64,000 bases of DNA from Haloarcula sebkhae (GTDB lineage: Archaea; Halobacteriota; Halobacteria; Halobacteriales; Haloarculaceae). The first letter of the stretch is position 1. Each line of letters begins with the position of its first letter. The translations under genes and the position numbers were made by a program. Under the pieces are notes generated by a model. It did not search any database, was not told the DNA's origin, and saw nothing but the letters and a program-made list of their open reading frames with translations. The stretch spans positions 186,001 to 250,000 of the forward strand of contig NZ_BMPD01000005.1 of assembly GCF_014647415.1 (NCBI RefSeq). The letters run 5' to 3'. Positions 35,777 to 44,504 of this stretch are shown piece after piece.

Positions 35777-36203
35777 TTTGGACCTCCAGTTGGTCGTCGT
35801 AGAAGACGGTTATCACACCGCCGCCGGCGGTAGAGTCCCCCAGGTCTGTCCGGGTTTTGAGTGAAACAGTCACAGACACCTCCGGCGATGTCGATTCGAG
35901 CGTGAGTTCATCGGCGGCGGAGTCAATCGAGACCCGGTAGCCGGACCCACTCACCCGCGCCGGGAACGTGTGGTTCAGTCGCACAGTTGGGTCGTTGTCG
36001 GCAGCGACCACCAGCCGATCAACACGAGCGATGTCAGAGGCCACCTGCTGTCCGATGACTTCGAGTTCATCCCTGATGACCTGTTCCTGCCGATTTTCGA
36101 CGAAGTTGCCGCCGGCAATGAGGAGGCCAGACACCAGAATCGAGGCGATAGCCAGACTCAGCGTGTAGCTCAGCGTCGTCGAGACGGCGCGGTTACGACG
36201 CAT
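35769..36203 (-). CDS. Pilin-like protein (144 aa)
   Basis: A 144-residue protein with the start MRRNRAVSTTLSYTLSLAIA: junction RA|V at residues 5-7, hydrophobic helix to about residue 30, then a polar helix 'QEQVIRDELEVIGQQVASDI' typical of pilin alpha-1 and a beta-rich C-terminal domain. The ATG at 36203 is chosen because it places the basic residues directly before the helix; it overlaps the stop region of the upstream gene by 11 nt. I recall a haloarchaeal DUF family (DUF7266) of this form. Function by itself unknown. Confidence 0.8.
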   Translation of the reverse strand: MRRNRAVSTTLSYTLSLAIASILVSGLLIAGGNFVENRQEQVIRDELEVIGQQVASDIARVDRLVVAADNDPTVRLNHTFPARVSGSGYRVSIDSAADELTLESTSPEVSVTVSLKTRTDLGDSTAGGGVITVFYDDQLEVQNG

Positions 36204-37182
36204 CTGGCTCACCCGGGGCCACCCGTATCTTTGCCTCGTACCGTAAATTAGAGGTGTCGTAGCGGTAGCGGACAGTCGCGTTATAGATCGCGATAGTGCT
36301 GAGCGGCGATTTGGGCGCTGTACCGAGTGGGTTTGCTGGCCTGCTACCGCGAACGACCATCGAGTAATTCCCCTTGATCTGGTCGCCCCGCTTGTAGGTA
36401 ATGTTGTACTCGTCGCCGACGCCGTGAGCGAACCGCCCATCGAAATCCCCACCCTGGAGCGCGAGACACGGTTCGCCCTGGACCGTCCCGCCGGTCACGT
36501 CGATATGGGCATATGGCTCCTCGATAGAGACGCCACACTCCTGCGTACTTGGCGTACCCGCTGGCCTTTCGACTGACACGTTGACCGTCCCGCTGGGTCC
36601 GACACTGCCCCAGATACGCATCTTCCATTTCGAGTTGCTACCGGTCCCATTCGCGGTGACGACGAACTTGCTTCCCGAACTAGGGAGCGCTGTCGCGTTG
36701 ATGACGAACCGTCTGGTCGCGTTCGTTCCGTCACTTGGGCGCTTGATCCGCTCTCCGACCGTCCAATCGGTGCTTGGTGTCGCTTCGCTGGAGTTGAACA
36801 CCGACGTATCATTCTGGGCGATCCGCGTGCCGTAGGTCGGCGAGCCGGCGAGTGTGACGTTTACCAGTGTCCCGCTCGTGACCCGCTGGCGCTCCGTCTG
36901 TGTACTGACGGTCCGGATGCTCTCACGCGTACCGGTTTTGAGTGTTGTTTGGTTCGAGTGGTTGTACCTGTTGGCTGCGGTGATTCCCTGTCCGACATTC
37001 GACTCTACCATGGCCCGCATCTCCAGTGCGTCGTTGCTCCCGGCAACCTCGCCCCGGCTCGCGAGGTTCTGCGTGTAAATCGCGGAGTTGACGACCAGCG
37101 CAAGGCCGATGAACGTCACTGCAAGCGCTAACGCGGCGATGAGGATTATCTGTCCGCCTTCGTCGTCGTTCAGATGCGCCAC
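36193..37182 (-). CDS. Pilin-like protein (329 aa)
   Basis: A 329-residue protein starting MAHLNDDEGGQIILIAALAL: junction GG|Q at residues 9-11, then a helix to about 32. The rest is Asn/Thr/Ser-rich beta structure with many N-x-S/T sequons ('NRYNHSNQTTLKTGT', 'NDTSVFNSSE'), as expected for a glycosylated surface domain. The overlap with the downstream gene is 11 nt and with the upstream one 13 nt, so all five genes of this operon are translationally linked. I recall DUF7261 for this family. Confidence 0.8.
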   Translation of the reverse strand: MAHLNDDEGGQIILIAALALAVTFIGLALVVNSAIYTQNLASRGEVAGSNDALEMRAMVESNVGQGITAANRYNHSNQTTLKTGTRESIRTVSTQTERQRVTSGTLVNVTLAGSPTYGTRIAQNDTSVFNSSEATPSTDWTVGERIKRPSDGTNATRRFVINATALPSSGSKFVVTANGTGSNSKWKMRIWGSVGPSGTVNVSVERPAGTPSTQECGVSIEEPYAHIDVTGGTVQGEPCLALQGGDFDGRFAHGVGDEYNITYKRGDQIKGNYSMVVRGSRPANPLGTAPKSPLSTIAIYNATVRYRYDTSNLRYEAKIRVAPGEPDAS

Positions 37183-37757
37183 GCGACCACCTCCACGCTG
37201 ACCGTGTTGTAGACGTTCTTTCCGGTGTCCGAAACCGTATAATCGGTCGCCGGGTCACCGAGCCGCGTGCTGTTGCGCGTCCCGTCTGCATCACGCAGGT
37301 GATCGTCGTCCATGAGTGTGATTGTGTGGCTCGCACGCACCGCGTTGTCGCTCGGTTCCCCGCTGTAGACGTAGCGGGTCGTGACGGTTTTTTCCTGCGT
37401 GTTCTGGAACCTGAAATAGACGTTGTACGCGATTCCCCGTTGGTCAAACGCGCGTTCTAACAACTCTCCGAACCGATTGTCCGGCGGCCCGTTCGTGTAG
37501 TACTCCCGGCCACCGGCCGTGTTGTGGAACTGCGCCGTGCTGTTGTCCCAGTAGAGCACAGCCGGCTTTAGCGCGTCCTCTGCCGCCGCCGAGGCAAGCA
37601 CTCCATGGCAGATTGCCTGCTGTTGGTTCTCGATGTGCTGACTCGACGTACTCGCCGACAGCGGTGTCACCGCTGTCATCTGTAGCGCGAACACCAGGCT
37701 TGCCAGTAACAGCATTCCACTGACGATGGCTTCGAGCGTGTGTGCCTGCGCGCGCAT
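37170..37757 (-). CDS. Pilin-like protein (195 aa)
   Basis: A 195-residue protein starting MRAQAHTLEAIVSGMLLLAS: junction RA|Q at residues 2-4 with a glutamate at +6, close to the Glu5 of true pilins, then a hydrophobic helix. 'STSSQHIENQQQAICHGVLA' continues the helix; the beta domain contains 'AVLYWDNSTAQFHNTAGG' and ends 'YNTVSVEVVAWRI'. The stop overlaps the start of the next gene by 13 nt; the start is 1 nt after the upstream stop. I recall DUF7288. Confidence 0.8.
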   Translation of the reverse strand: MRAQAHTLEAIVSGMLLLASLVFALQMTAVTPLSASTSSQHIENQQQAICHGVLASAAAEDALKPAVLYWDNSTAQFHNTAGGREYYTNGPPDNRFGELLERAFDQRGIAYNVYFRFQNTQEKTVTTRYVYSGEPSDNAVRASHTITLMDDDHLRDADGTRNSTRLGDPATDYTVSDTGKNVYNTVSVEVVAWRI

Positions 37758-37758
37758 G

Positions 37759-38364
37759 CTACCACATCACCACGCGGACTGTGACATCCTGCCCGTTCAG
37801 CGAGACCACTCGCAACGCAGTGACCGACGCGTCGTTGTTTGCCGGCGGGTTCCCGCCGGTTGTGAGTATCGTCCCACAGCCACCACTGGCCGGAACGAGT
37901 TCCTCGTCTGTTCTATCCCAACAGAGCGTTTCATCGGCGGCTGCCGTTGTCGTCGCGTTCCCTCTGATTGTGACGTTCACATTCTCCAGAGCCGGGTCGA
38001 GGCCAACCCGCTCCTCCACACTTCCGCCGGAGTCGTAGCCACACCCTGTCGGTGGTGCGTTCCCAGCGAAGAACTCCTGCGTACAGTGCTCGTCCAAGAC
38101 ATACGGTTGCTGTGGCGAACCGAGCATCCCCATTGTGAGCCCGTCGGCTACTCTATCGGTCGTAACTGTCTCCTCTTGGACCCCCGCAGAAAACGGCGAC
38201 AACAGCCCCGGAATGAACAGGAAAATGAATATCAGAACGCTCAGAAAGAGGGTCATACCGATTGCGAAGTCCAGCGTCGTCTGTCCGCGGCGGCGCTCTT
38301 CCATCCGGGGTAACCGGCCGACAAGCTGGTTGGTAGACTGCGTCTCGTTTCTCCTACGGTTCAT
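37759..38364 (-). CDS. Pilin-like protein (201 aa), first gene of operon
   Basis: A protein of 201 residues from ATG 38364, or 181 from ATG 38304 (MEERRRGQTTLDFAIGMTLF). The junction RG|Q is followed by 'TTLDFAIGMTLFLSVLIFIF', a helix with an aspartate near +5. The exported domain contains five or so cysteines ('DEHCTQEFFAGNAPPTGCGY', 'ETLCWDRTDEE', 'GGCGTIL'), unusual for haloarchaeal surface proteins and suggestive of disulfides. The shorter start fits the pilin pattern better, but a TATA-like ggttataac near 38412-38420 (minus) suits the longer one. I recall DUF7287. Confidence 0.78.
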   Translation of the reverse strand: MNRRRNETQSTNQLVGRLPRMEERRRGQTTLDFAIGMTLFLSVLIFIFLFIPGLLSPFSAGVQEETVTTDRVADGLTMGMLGSPQQPYVLDEHCTQEFFAGNAPPTGCGYDSGGSVEERVGLDPALENVNVTIRGNATTTAAADETLCWDRTDEELVPASGGCGTILTTGGNPPANNDASVTALRVVSLNGQDVTVRVVMW

Positions 38365-38537
38365 AAGCCTGAGTCACTGAACTGAGATTACTGTAGGGAT
38401 GGTATCAGGCGTTATAACCATTGTGGCCGTACTGTAGCTCCGATTACCAGATCTGCGAACTCTCTGATAGGCGGATACATTACCGGGTTGAATTGAGACC
38501 GTGGGGCCGGTTCTCTATGTCCCCGTGCTTCGATGGG

Positions 38538-38543
38538 TTTAAG
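38538..38543 (+). promoter_or_regulatory. TATA box of tRNA-Ala inside an inverted repeat
   Basis: tttaag about 35 nt before the tRNA. It sits in the 10-nt loop of an inverted repeat whose arms are gcttcgatggg (38527-38537) and cccatc plus gaagc (38548-38560, with a two-base bulge). Confidence 0.45.
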
Positions 38544-38575
38544 CAATCCCATCGGGAAGCAATCAGTGCACGCAA

Positions 38576-38647
38576 GGGCTCGTAGATCAGGGGTAGATCA
38601 CTCCCTTGGCATGGGAGAGGCCCCGGGTTCAAATCCCGGCGAGTCCA
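38576..38647 (+). tRNA. tRNA-Ala (anticodon GGC)
   Basis: 72 nt folding into a full cloverleaf: acceptor GGGCTCG pairs with CGAGTCC (one G-U), D stem GATC/GATC, anticodon stem CTCCC/GGGAG with loop TTGGCAT giving GGC, T stem CCGGG/CCCGG with TTCAAAT loop, discriminator A. No encoded CCA and no intron. It decodes GCC/GCU alanine codons. Confidence 0.95.
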
Positions 38648-39164
38648 TCCTCGTTTTACCGCCACAATTGAAGAATCCCCCAACACTGTTAGACGGGCTA
38701 GCGATGAAGCCCGGTAGCTTTTATTATACCCCAGATAATTGAAATTGCAATCACATTCAGTAACGATCTAAGAATACATTCAAATATTAATAAGAGCGGG
38801 CCAATACTTGCGCGTTCTCCACAGGCTCATTCGAACTGATTTCAGGCGTGCTTCGTAGGTCGCTCCTAATCCTCCAGATGCAAACAGTCAGGAAGTCAAA
38901 TCCAACTGCTGTTTGTTTGCTGTTAACATGAAATGAAGCCCTACTGTCATATAGAAGATGGCACAAACGGTAATACATTATCCTGATTGATCATCGAAGC
39001 GTTGGTGAACACAATACAGACGTAACGGAACCAATCGTCTATAGTGGGAGTCGTGCTGGTTTGGGACTGAGTAGATGCTGTTCAAAGTCGGCGGCCCTGA
39101 TTGAGCTATCATTAATTAGATTGAAACAGTACACTTATGTGCAATAGTTGGTATGTAATTGGAT
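38648..39164. other. AT-rich non-coding stretch beside tRNA-Ala
   Basis: 517 nt of markedly lower GC than the rest of the window, between the tRNA and the giant pilin-like gene. It includes a TATA-like ttttattata (about 38718-38727) and, near its end, cacttatg (about 39132-39139) as the likely promoter of the next gene. I see no credible gene; the longest minus-strand frame (63 codons, 38787-38978) lacks the acidic composition of local proteins. It may be a decayed insertion at the tRNA. Confidence 0.5.
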
Positions 39165-42100
39165 ATGTTCGAGTGGGGCAGCCGGGGGGCTGGAGACCGG
39201 GGTGTATCGCACGTTCTGGGTGTGGTGTTGTTGGCAAGTGCAGTCATTATCGGTGCTGTACTGATCGTTCAAGTGGGGCAGCAGACGATCGGAGATATCA
39301 ACGACGATGCGAATGTCGAGCTCGCTGAGGAGGTGCTGCTGTCGGTTGATCAGAGCTTCCAGCGGTCGGCTACGAATGAGTCAATCAAGATTCCCGACCG
39401 GGTTCGGTCTGATGTCGCCGTCTCTGACGACGCGGCATACAATCTGACGCTGAACGGCCGCTCGGCCTGTTCAACGGGGAACCGATCGTTGCAGACGATT
39501 CGGTATCAAGAGAACGGCCAACAGGTCGGCTACCAGGGCGGGGGTGTCTGGCGGATGACCGAGTCGGGTGCGACGATGTCGTCGCCCCCAGCAGTGAACT
39601 ACGACAACGGGGCGCTGTCGGTCTCGTTCGCGAATATCTCCGGGCAGCAGATCGAGGGGAGTTCAGTTGCGATTCAGTCGAACGCGACGGCCAAGCGGTC
39701 TCACGAAGCGGCACTGCAGATGGCCCTGTTCACTGACGCGTCCTACGAGGACGCACGAACCGGCTCAATTTCGTCACCCAGCTATGAGTGTACTCCGTCG
39801 CAGGTCGCCAACGCCACACTGACTATCCAAAACAGTAGCTATTCCCGCGCCTGGGCGGACTGGGCACGGAGTACCTACGATGATCAGTATGTTACGGTGG
39901 CCCCGGCGTCTGTCAAGCCGGGAGAGACCGTTCACATACGCTTTGCACTCGGCGATGTGACGAACCCGAAGTTCAAAGTCGAGGATGTCACGGTCAAGCC
40001 GGTTCCGTCAGACCCCGGAAAGGCGGAGGTAACAGCGACGGTCCGTAACACCGGGGGCCTGGAAGGTACGCAAGACATCACGCTGAAGCACAACCAGTCG
40101 GGGTCACCAAGCGAGGTGGACGAGAGAGTACCCCTCGCCGGCGGCGAATCGACCACTGTGAGTCGGTCGCTGAGCGTCTCGACTGCGAAGCCACACAACT
40201 TCACTGTGGAGTCAAAGCAGGACGAAGACTACAAAATCATCAAGTATGCGTCCCCCCACGGAACGCCGTCGCTGGACGTCACTGGCAATTCGATTCCGGC
40301 AACAGCACGACTGAACCAGGTCCCAGCGGCCCCGGTCACGGTCACGAACACCGGGCAAATGACCGCAGATCAGGAGGTTACCTTCCGCGTCAACGGGACG
40401 GTACGCGCGACGCGAAGCGTGCTGGTTGATCCGGGAGAGAGCCGAACCATCGACTTCGGTCCGTCGCTGCCGACTTCGGAGAACGGGACGTACGATCTAG
40501 AAGTCGAGACAGGGGATGACTTATATTCGCAGCACACCGATGACGGCCACTACTTCATCGTCGGTGACGCAGGTGTCTTTGAAGTTTCGTCTGTCTCGCC
40601 GCCGGGTGGATTGCAGAGTGGGGATACGGCGACCGTCGAAGCGACGGTGGAAAACACCGGTGACATTCGGAAATCCACCGACGTCGAAGTCCGTATCGAG
40701 AACGCAACGTCTGGCAGCGTTGTTGCGTCACAGAAAACGACGCTCACGCTCAACGGTACGCGTCGGGGAACCGAGTCGGGGACTGCTTCAGTGACCAGTA
40801 ACCCGATAACAGTCGGGTCACCACAGCATTATGTCTATGTTGTCGATACACCGGACGACACTCAGACAGGGTCCTTCGTCGTCGGTTCCTCGCCCCCACC
40901 GCTGTTCGAGATCACTGCTGCGGACGTCCAGAACCCCGTTACGCCGAACAACCAGACGACCGTCGAGTTCACTGTCGCGAACACTGGCGGCACGGAAGGG
41001 AAACAGACACTGCGTGTCGAGTATAACGGAACGACTCACATTGCGGAGGACGAACGGCTCGCCCCCGGAAAAAGCGTCACGCTCAATCGGACTGTCACAG
41101 CGTCTGGAAAGCCCGGCAAGTACTTGCTAACGTTCTCAACGGCGAACCGGTCGCGACAGGCGACGCTGTACGTCCAGCCGGACTCGCTGCTCGAAGGGAA
41201 CGGCTCGACAATCACGATCCAGCAGTCCGTCAATGCCTCGGTTGAGCTGAAGGGTGCGGATCTAGAGGGGTTCAACTCGGAGGACTCGTACATCTTCCAC
41301 GCACCCGTACAGATGTCGTTATATGTCGACAACGGGTCCAACCAGCAGTCGATCGGACTCTGGCGATGGTACGAGAACGGCGACATCAACGGCCCACACG
41401 CGGAGCAACGCCTCGTCTCTGACGAGCACGAGAACCCGTACTACTACTCCGATTCGTTCGAGCCCGGGACGGAGGTTTCAGTCTTCGCAACAGCCTATGG
41501 CTGTGACGGATATACCTTGACCGACCCCTTAATCAGACTTGCAGATGAGAATTATGATACAGCGTACTGTAGCGATTGGGATATATATGACACGACCACT
41601 GTCAGTCAGACACAGAACCAGCAGAACCTCGTCATTTTGAACGACGGCGACGAACTCCCGGCATTTGAGCAGGCACAGTGGTACCAGCGAGACATTCGGG
41701 ACACGCTCGGCAACCGTGTGAACGACACGGGGTATCTCCAGCTTGGCGATGGGGAGCGCGCTTTCCTGTATGAACTCTCAAAAGAGAACGCAGACCCAGC
41801 CAACGCGGCGAATGGCGGTGACCCGGACTATAACGACGCCGTTGTCCTGTTCACAGTCAATGCGATCGAAAAAGACGTACAGACGGGTCCGGAGTACGAG
41901 TTCATCGATGCCGACGTCACCCCAAGCAAAGTTGATGAGACCACCGACGCGACGCTGACGGCTGAAGTAATAAACGTCGGCGGGAAGAGCGGTGAAGTTA
42001 CTCTAAAAAGTAGCTTCGATGGCAACAGTTCCGGGACGAAGTCGGCGACAATTGAACCCGGTGAGACCGAGACCGTCACGTTCACGCTTCCGACTAGTTC

Positions 42101-42947
42101 AAAACCACCTGGAGAGTATCCATACACGGTCTCTATTGCCGGCTCACAGAAGCAGGCAGGCGGGAACGTCCGCGTTGGCGATACATCAGAGCACTTCATG
42201 CAGGTCGACTCAGTCCGCGGACAGAGCGTCATCGACAGCGACGACACCGCGACTGCGACCGTCAACATCACCAACGTCGGTGGCCAGGCTGGCACAGATA
42301 CCGTTGCCCTCCGTGCGAAAAACAAAGACGATGCGAGTCCGTCGTTCACCACTATCGACTCAGAAACGATGTCGACGATACTATTGCCCGGTGAAACACG
42401 GCAGTTTACGCTCGATCTGCCGTCTAGCCGCGGTAACTACACCTACTACGTCGAAACGTCGAACTCCACATCCCCGGAGCAGTCGTTCTTTGTTGGGGAG
42501 TCGAACGTTGTGGTCAACGACACGCAGTCGGTGAACATTGGCGCGGAGACCTACAACACCTCAGAGCTAATCGAGCGTCGCGGCGACGCACAGCGGATGA
42601 CTGTAGAGGTGCGCAATAACGGAACCGTCGGCGACGAGCGGGAAGTGAACCTCACAATCAAGAACAAAAGCGACGGGTCGACCGCCTTCGCAGGCTCCAA
42701 GATGGTCACTGTCGGGAGCGGCGACCTGACCAATACCGATCCGTACCCCGCGTGGGCGGGCTACGACGTCGATCTCGACCCCGGTTACTACACCTATGAG
42801 GTGACCGTGTACGACGAGACAGCGAGCGGCACCGAGGCCGATACCGCGACGGGCGAAATATATCTCAAGAACGTCGACGAAACCGGGGCGACCGGAAACG
42901 ACTCACCGGTTACGGTCGACTCAGACACGGTGACACTCGGTAGCTAA
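39165..42947 (+). CDS. Giant pilin-like adhesin with CARDB-type repeats (1260 aa)
   Basis: A 1260-residue protein with a pilin-type start, MFEWGSRGAGDRGVSHVLGV, junction RG|V at residues 12-14. Residues about 90-260 repeat the local core ('VGYQGGGVWRMTESG', 'MSSPPAVNYDNGALSV', 'SYSRAWADWARS'). From about 260 onward come CARDB-like beta-sandwich repeats, recognised by 'VTATVRNTGGLEGTQDITLK', 'VEATVENTGDIRKSTDV', 'VEFTVANTGGTEGKQTLRVE', 'LTAEVINVGGKSGEVTLK' and 'ATVNITNVGGQAGTDTV'. Between them (about 690-910) is a different domain with 'NDGDELPAF', 'LGDGERAFLYELS' and 'DPDYNDAVVLFTVN', like DxDxND calcium-loop domains. No C-terminal TM or sorting tail, so anchoring would rest on the N-terminal helix. 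Probably an adhesin or fibre tip. TTG 39159 is an alternative start. Confidence 0.82.
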   Translation: MFEWGSRGAGDRGVSHVLGVVLLASAVIIGAVLIVQVGQQTIGDINDDANVELAEEVLLSVDQSFQRSATNESIKIPDRVRSDVAVSDDAAYNLTLNGRSACSTGNRSLQTIRYQENGQQVGYQGGGVWRMTESGATMSSPPAVNYDNGALSVSFANISGQQIEGSSVAIQSNATAKRSHEAALQMALFTDASYEDARTGSISSPSYECTPSQVANATLTIQNSSYSRAWADWARSTYDDQYVTVAPASVKPGETVHIRFALGDVTNPKFKVEDVTVKPVPSDPGKAEVTATVRNTGGLEGTQDITLKHNQSGSPSEVDERVPLAGGESTTVSRSLSVSTAKPHNFTVESKQDEDYKIIKYASPHGTPSLDVTGNSIPATARLNQVPAAPVTVTNTGQMTADQEVTFRVNGTVRATRSVLVDPGESRTIDFGPSLPTSENGTYDLEVETGDDLYSQHTDDGHYFIVGDAGVFEVSSVSPPGGLQSGDTATVEATVENTGDIRKSTDVEVRIENATSGSVVASQKTTLTLNGTRRGTESGTASVTSNPITVGSPQHYVYVVDTPDDTQTGSFVVGSSPPPLFEITAADVQNPVTPNNQTTVEFTVANTGGTEGKQTLRVEYNGTTHIAEDERLAPGKSVTLNRTVTASGKPGKYLLTFSTANRSRQATLYVQPDSLLEGNGSTITIQQSVNASVELKGADLEGFNSEDSYIFHAPVQMSLYVDNGSNQQSIGLWRWYENGDINGPHAEQRLVSDEHENPYYYSDSFEPGTEVSVFATAYGCDGYTLTDPLIRLADENYDTAYCSDWDIYDTTTVSQTQNQQNLVILNDGDELPAFEQAQWYQRDIRDTLGNRVNDTGYLQLGDGERAFLYELSKENADPANAANGGDPDYNDAVVLFTVNAIEKDVQTGPEYEFIDADVTPSKVDETTDATLTAEVINVGGKSGEVTLKSSFDGNSSGTKSATIEPGETETVTFTLPTSSKPPGEYPYTVSIAGSQKQAGGNVRVGDTSEHFMQVDSVRGQSVIDSDDTATATVNITNVGGQAGTDTVALRAKNKDDASPSFTTIDSETMSTILLPGETRQFTLDLPSSRGNYTYYVETSNSTSPEQSFFVGESNVVVNDTQSVNIGAETYNTSELIERRGDAQRMTVEVRNNGTVGDEREVNLTIKNKSDGSTAFAGSKMVTVGSGDLTNTDPYPAWAGYDVDLDPGYYTYEVTVYDETASGTEADTATGEIYLKNVDETGATGNDSPVTVDSDTVTLGS

Positions 42948-43094
42948 ACAGTCGCAGCGGCATCCTTCTGCAGTCGCTCGTTCGTTCAGCAGTTCACGGA
43001 CAAGGCACTACGGCGGTTTTCAGGATTCGAACGCCAGCGGTGGCTCTCACCGGTCAAGCGCACGCAAAGAAAAACTGAGCTGTGTTGAACCGAA

Positions 43095-43442
43095 TTAACC
43101 GAAGAGTTCGCCGAGGCCCTCACCGCTTGCCTCGTCGTCTTCGTCGTCATCGTCGTCGCCGCCGTCGTCGGCAGCCTCTTCTTCGGCTTCCTCGTCGGCC
43201 TCGTCGGCCTCGTCAGCGTCACCCTCTGCGGGTGCGGCCGCACCACCGCTTGCCGGCACCGGTGCCGCAGCGGCCTGGTCGACGGCCTCCTCGATGTCGA
43301 CGTCCTCGAGGGCGGCGACGAGGGCCTTAACGCGGGATTCCTCGACGTCGACGCCCGCGGCGTCGAGCACGTCAGTGAGGTTGGCTTCGTTGATTTCTTC
43401 GCCCGATTCGTTCAGGATGAGTGCAGCGTATACGTATTCCAT
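43095..43442 (-). CDS. rpl12: Large-subunit stalk protein P1 (L12)
   Basis: A 115-residue acidic stalk protein: '[20 protein letters not shown]' N-terminal dimerisation domain, '[17 protein letters not shown]', an Ala/Pro hinge, then a long Asp/Glu run ending in '[10 protein letters not shown]', the archaeal P1 C-terminal factor-binding tail. It is 17 nt after rpl10, third gene of the rpl1-rpl10-rpl12 operon. Confidence 0.95.
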   Translation of the reverse strand: MEYVYAALILNESGEEINEANLTDVLDAAGVDVEESRVKALVAALEDVDIEEAVDQAAAAPVPASGGAAAPAEGDADEADEADEEAEEEAADDGGDDDDDEDDEASGEGLGELFG

Positions 43443-43459
43443 TGTTGTAGTGTGTGTTG

Positions 43460-44503
43460 TTAGAACATCTCTCCGAGTGCGTCGCCGGCGTCGCCATCAT
43501 CGTCGTCCTCGTCGGCCTCCTCGGCCGTGTCGTCGGCGTCCGCGTCGTCCTCGGATGCGGTGTCCTCGTCTTGGTCGTCAGTCGGTTCCTCTGTCGCCAC
43601 GTCGGCCTCGACGCCTTGGAGCTCTTCCGGGAGCGCCTCTTCGTCGTCGATCTGCGAGGCGAGCGCACGGACCTGTGCGTCAGCCTTGCTCACGAGGTCA
43701 GGCACGACCTCGGGGTCCTCGATGGCCGCCTGGAGCGCGAGGCTCTTGGCGTTGCCACGAGCGGACTGGAGCATCGTCGGGGCCGTCGTCGCAGTCGGGT
43801 AGTCGGCGTTGACCGAGAGATTGAACGCTCGGCCGGCAGCCGCCTGGATGTCGCTCCGGTACTCGTCGACGTCGAGTTCCAGTTCCTCGGGTTCGAACAG
43901 CACGCCGTCGGCGAAGACGGCGCGAAGGTCGAGACCGACCTCCTTCGGTTCGATACCGAGTTCGTTCAGAACGTTTGCGAGTTCCTGAGAGACTTCCTCG
44001 CCGGTGTCAAGCACCGTCGAGTCGGAAAGGACCTGAATGGAGCCTTCCTGAATGCGTGCGTCGGCACCCACGCTCTGGAGTTCGCCGACGAACGGACCGG
44101 GGTCGACGCCCGTGTCGCCTTCCGGAATCACGATGTCGTTCGGGGCCACTTCGCCGGCACCGATGGGTGCGGGCGTCTTGGAGGCCTCGAGTTCCTGAAA
44201 CAGCGAGAACGGGTTGTCGTCGGTCCCGATGAGCCCGACCTGCCCGGTGATGTAGCTGTTGAGGTCTTCGAGTCCGTCGTCGACTTCGTCGAGCGCACGC
44301 TCGAGGAGCGTGTTCCGGGAGACGCGAAGCTCGGCAGTCCCGTGCAGGTCGCGTCGCATGTCCTGCAGCTGGCGGGACGGGATCCCGGCGATGTTGACGA
44401 CGCCGACGCTCTCGTAGGACTCGATCATGTCCACGATGGCGTCGACCTCTTCCTGCTTCCACTCGGGGATAGTTTCCGTCTTGCGTTCGGATTCGGCGCT
44501 CAT
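43460..44503 (-). CDS. rpl10: Large-subunit stalk base protein uL10 (P0)
   Basis: A 347-residue P0 protein that binds 23S rRNA and carries the L12 dimers. '[20 protein letters not shown]' and '[20 protein letters not shown]' are the rRNA-binding part, '[14 protein letters not shown]' and '[20 protein letters not shown]' follow, and the acidic end '[11 protein letters not shown]' resembles the L12 tail. The ATG at 44503 lies 1 nt after the rpl1 stop; an upstream ATG at 44512 would overlap rpl1. Confidence 0.95.
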   Translation of the reverse strand: MSAESERKTETIPEWKQEEVDAIVDMIESYESVGVVNIAGIPSRQLQDMRRDLHGTAELRVSRNTLLERALDEVDDGLEDLNSYITGQVGLIGTDDNPFSLFQELEASKTPAPIGAGEVAPNDIVIPEGDTGVDPGPFVGELQSVGADARIQEGSIQVLSDSTVLDTGEEVSQELANVLNELGIEPKEVGLDLRAVFADGVLFEPEELELDVDEYRSDIQAAAGRAFNLSVNADYPTATTAPTMLQSARGNAKSLALQAAIEDPEVVPDLVSKADAQVRALASQIDDEEALPEELQGVEADVATEEPTDDQDEDTASEDDADADDTAEEADEDDDDGDAGDALGEMF

Positions 44504-44504
44504 A

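Noticed and set aside
38787..38978. A 63-codon minus-strand frame in the AT-rich gap
   Set aside because: No promoter at a fitting distance, no recognisable family, composition unlike neighbours.
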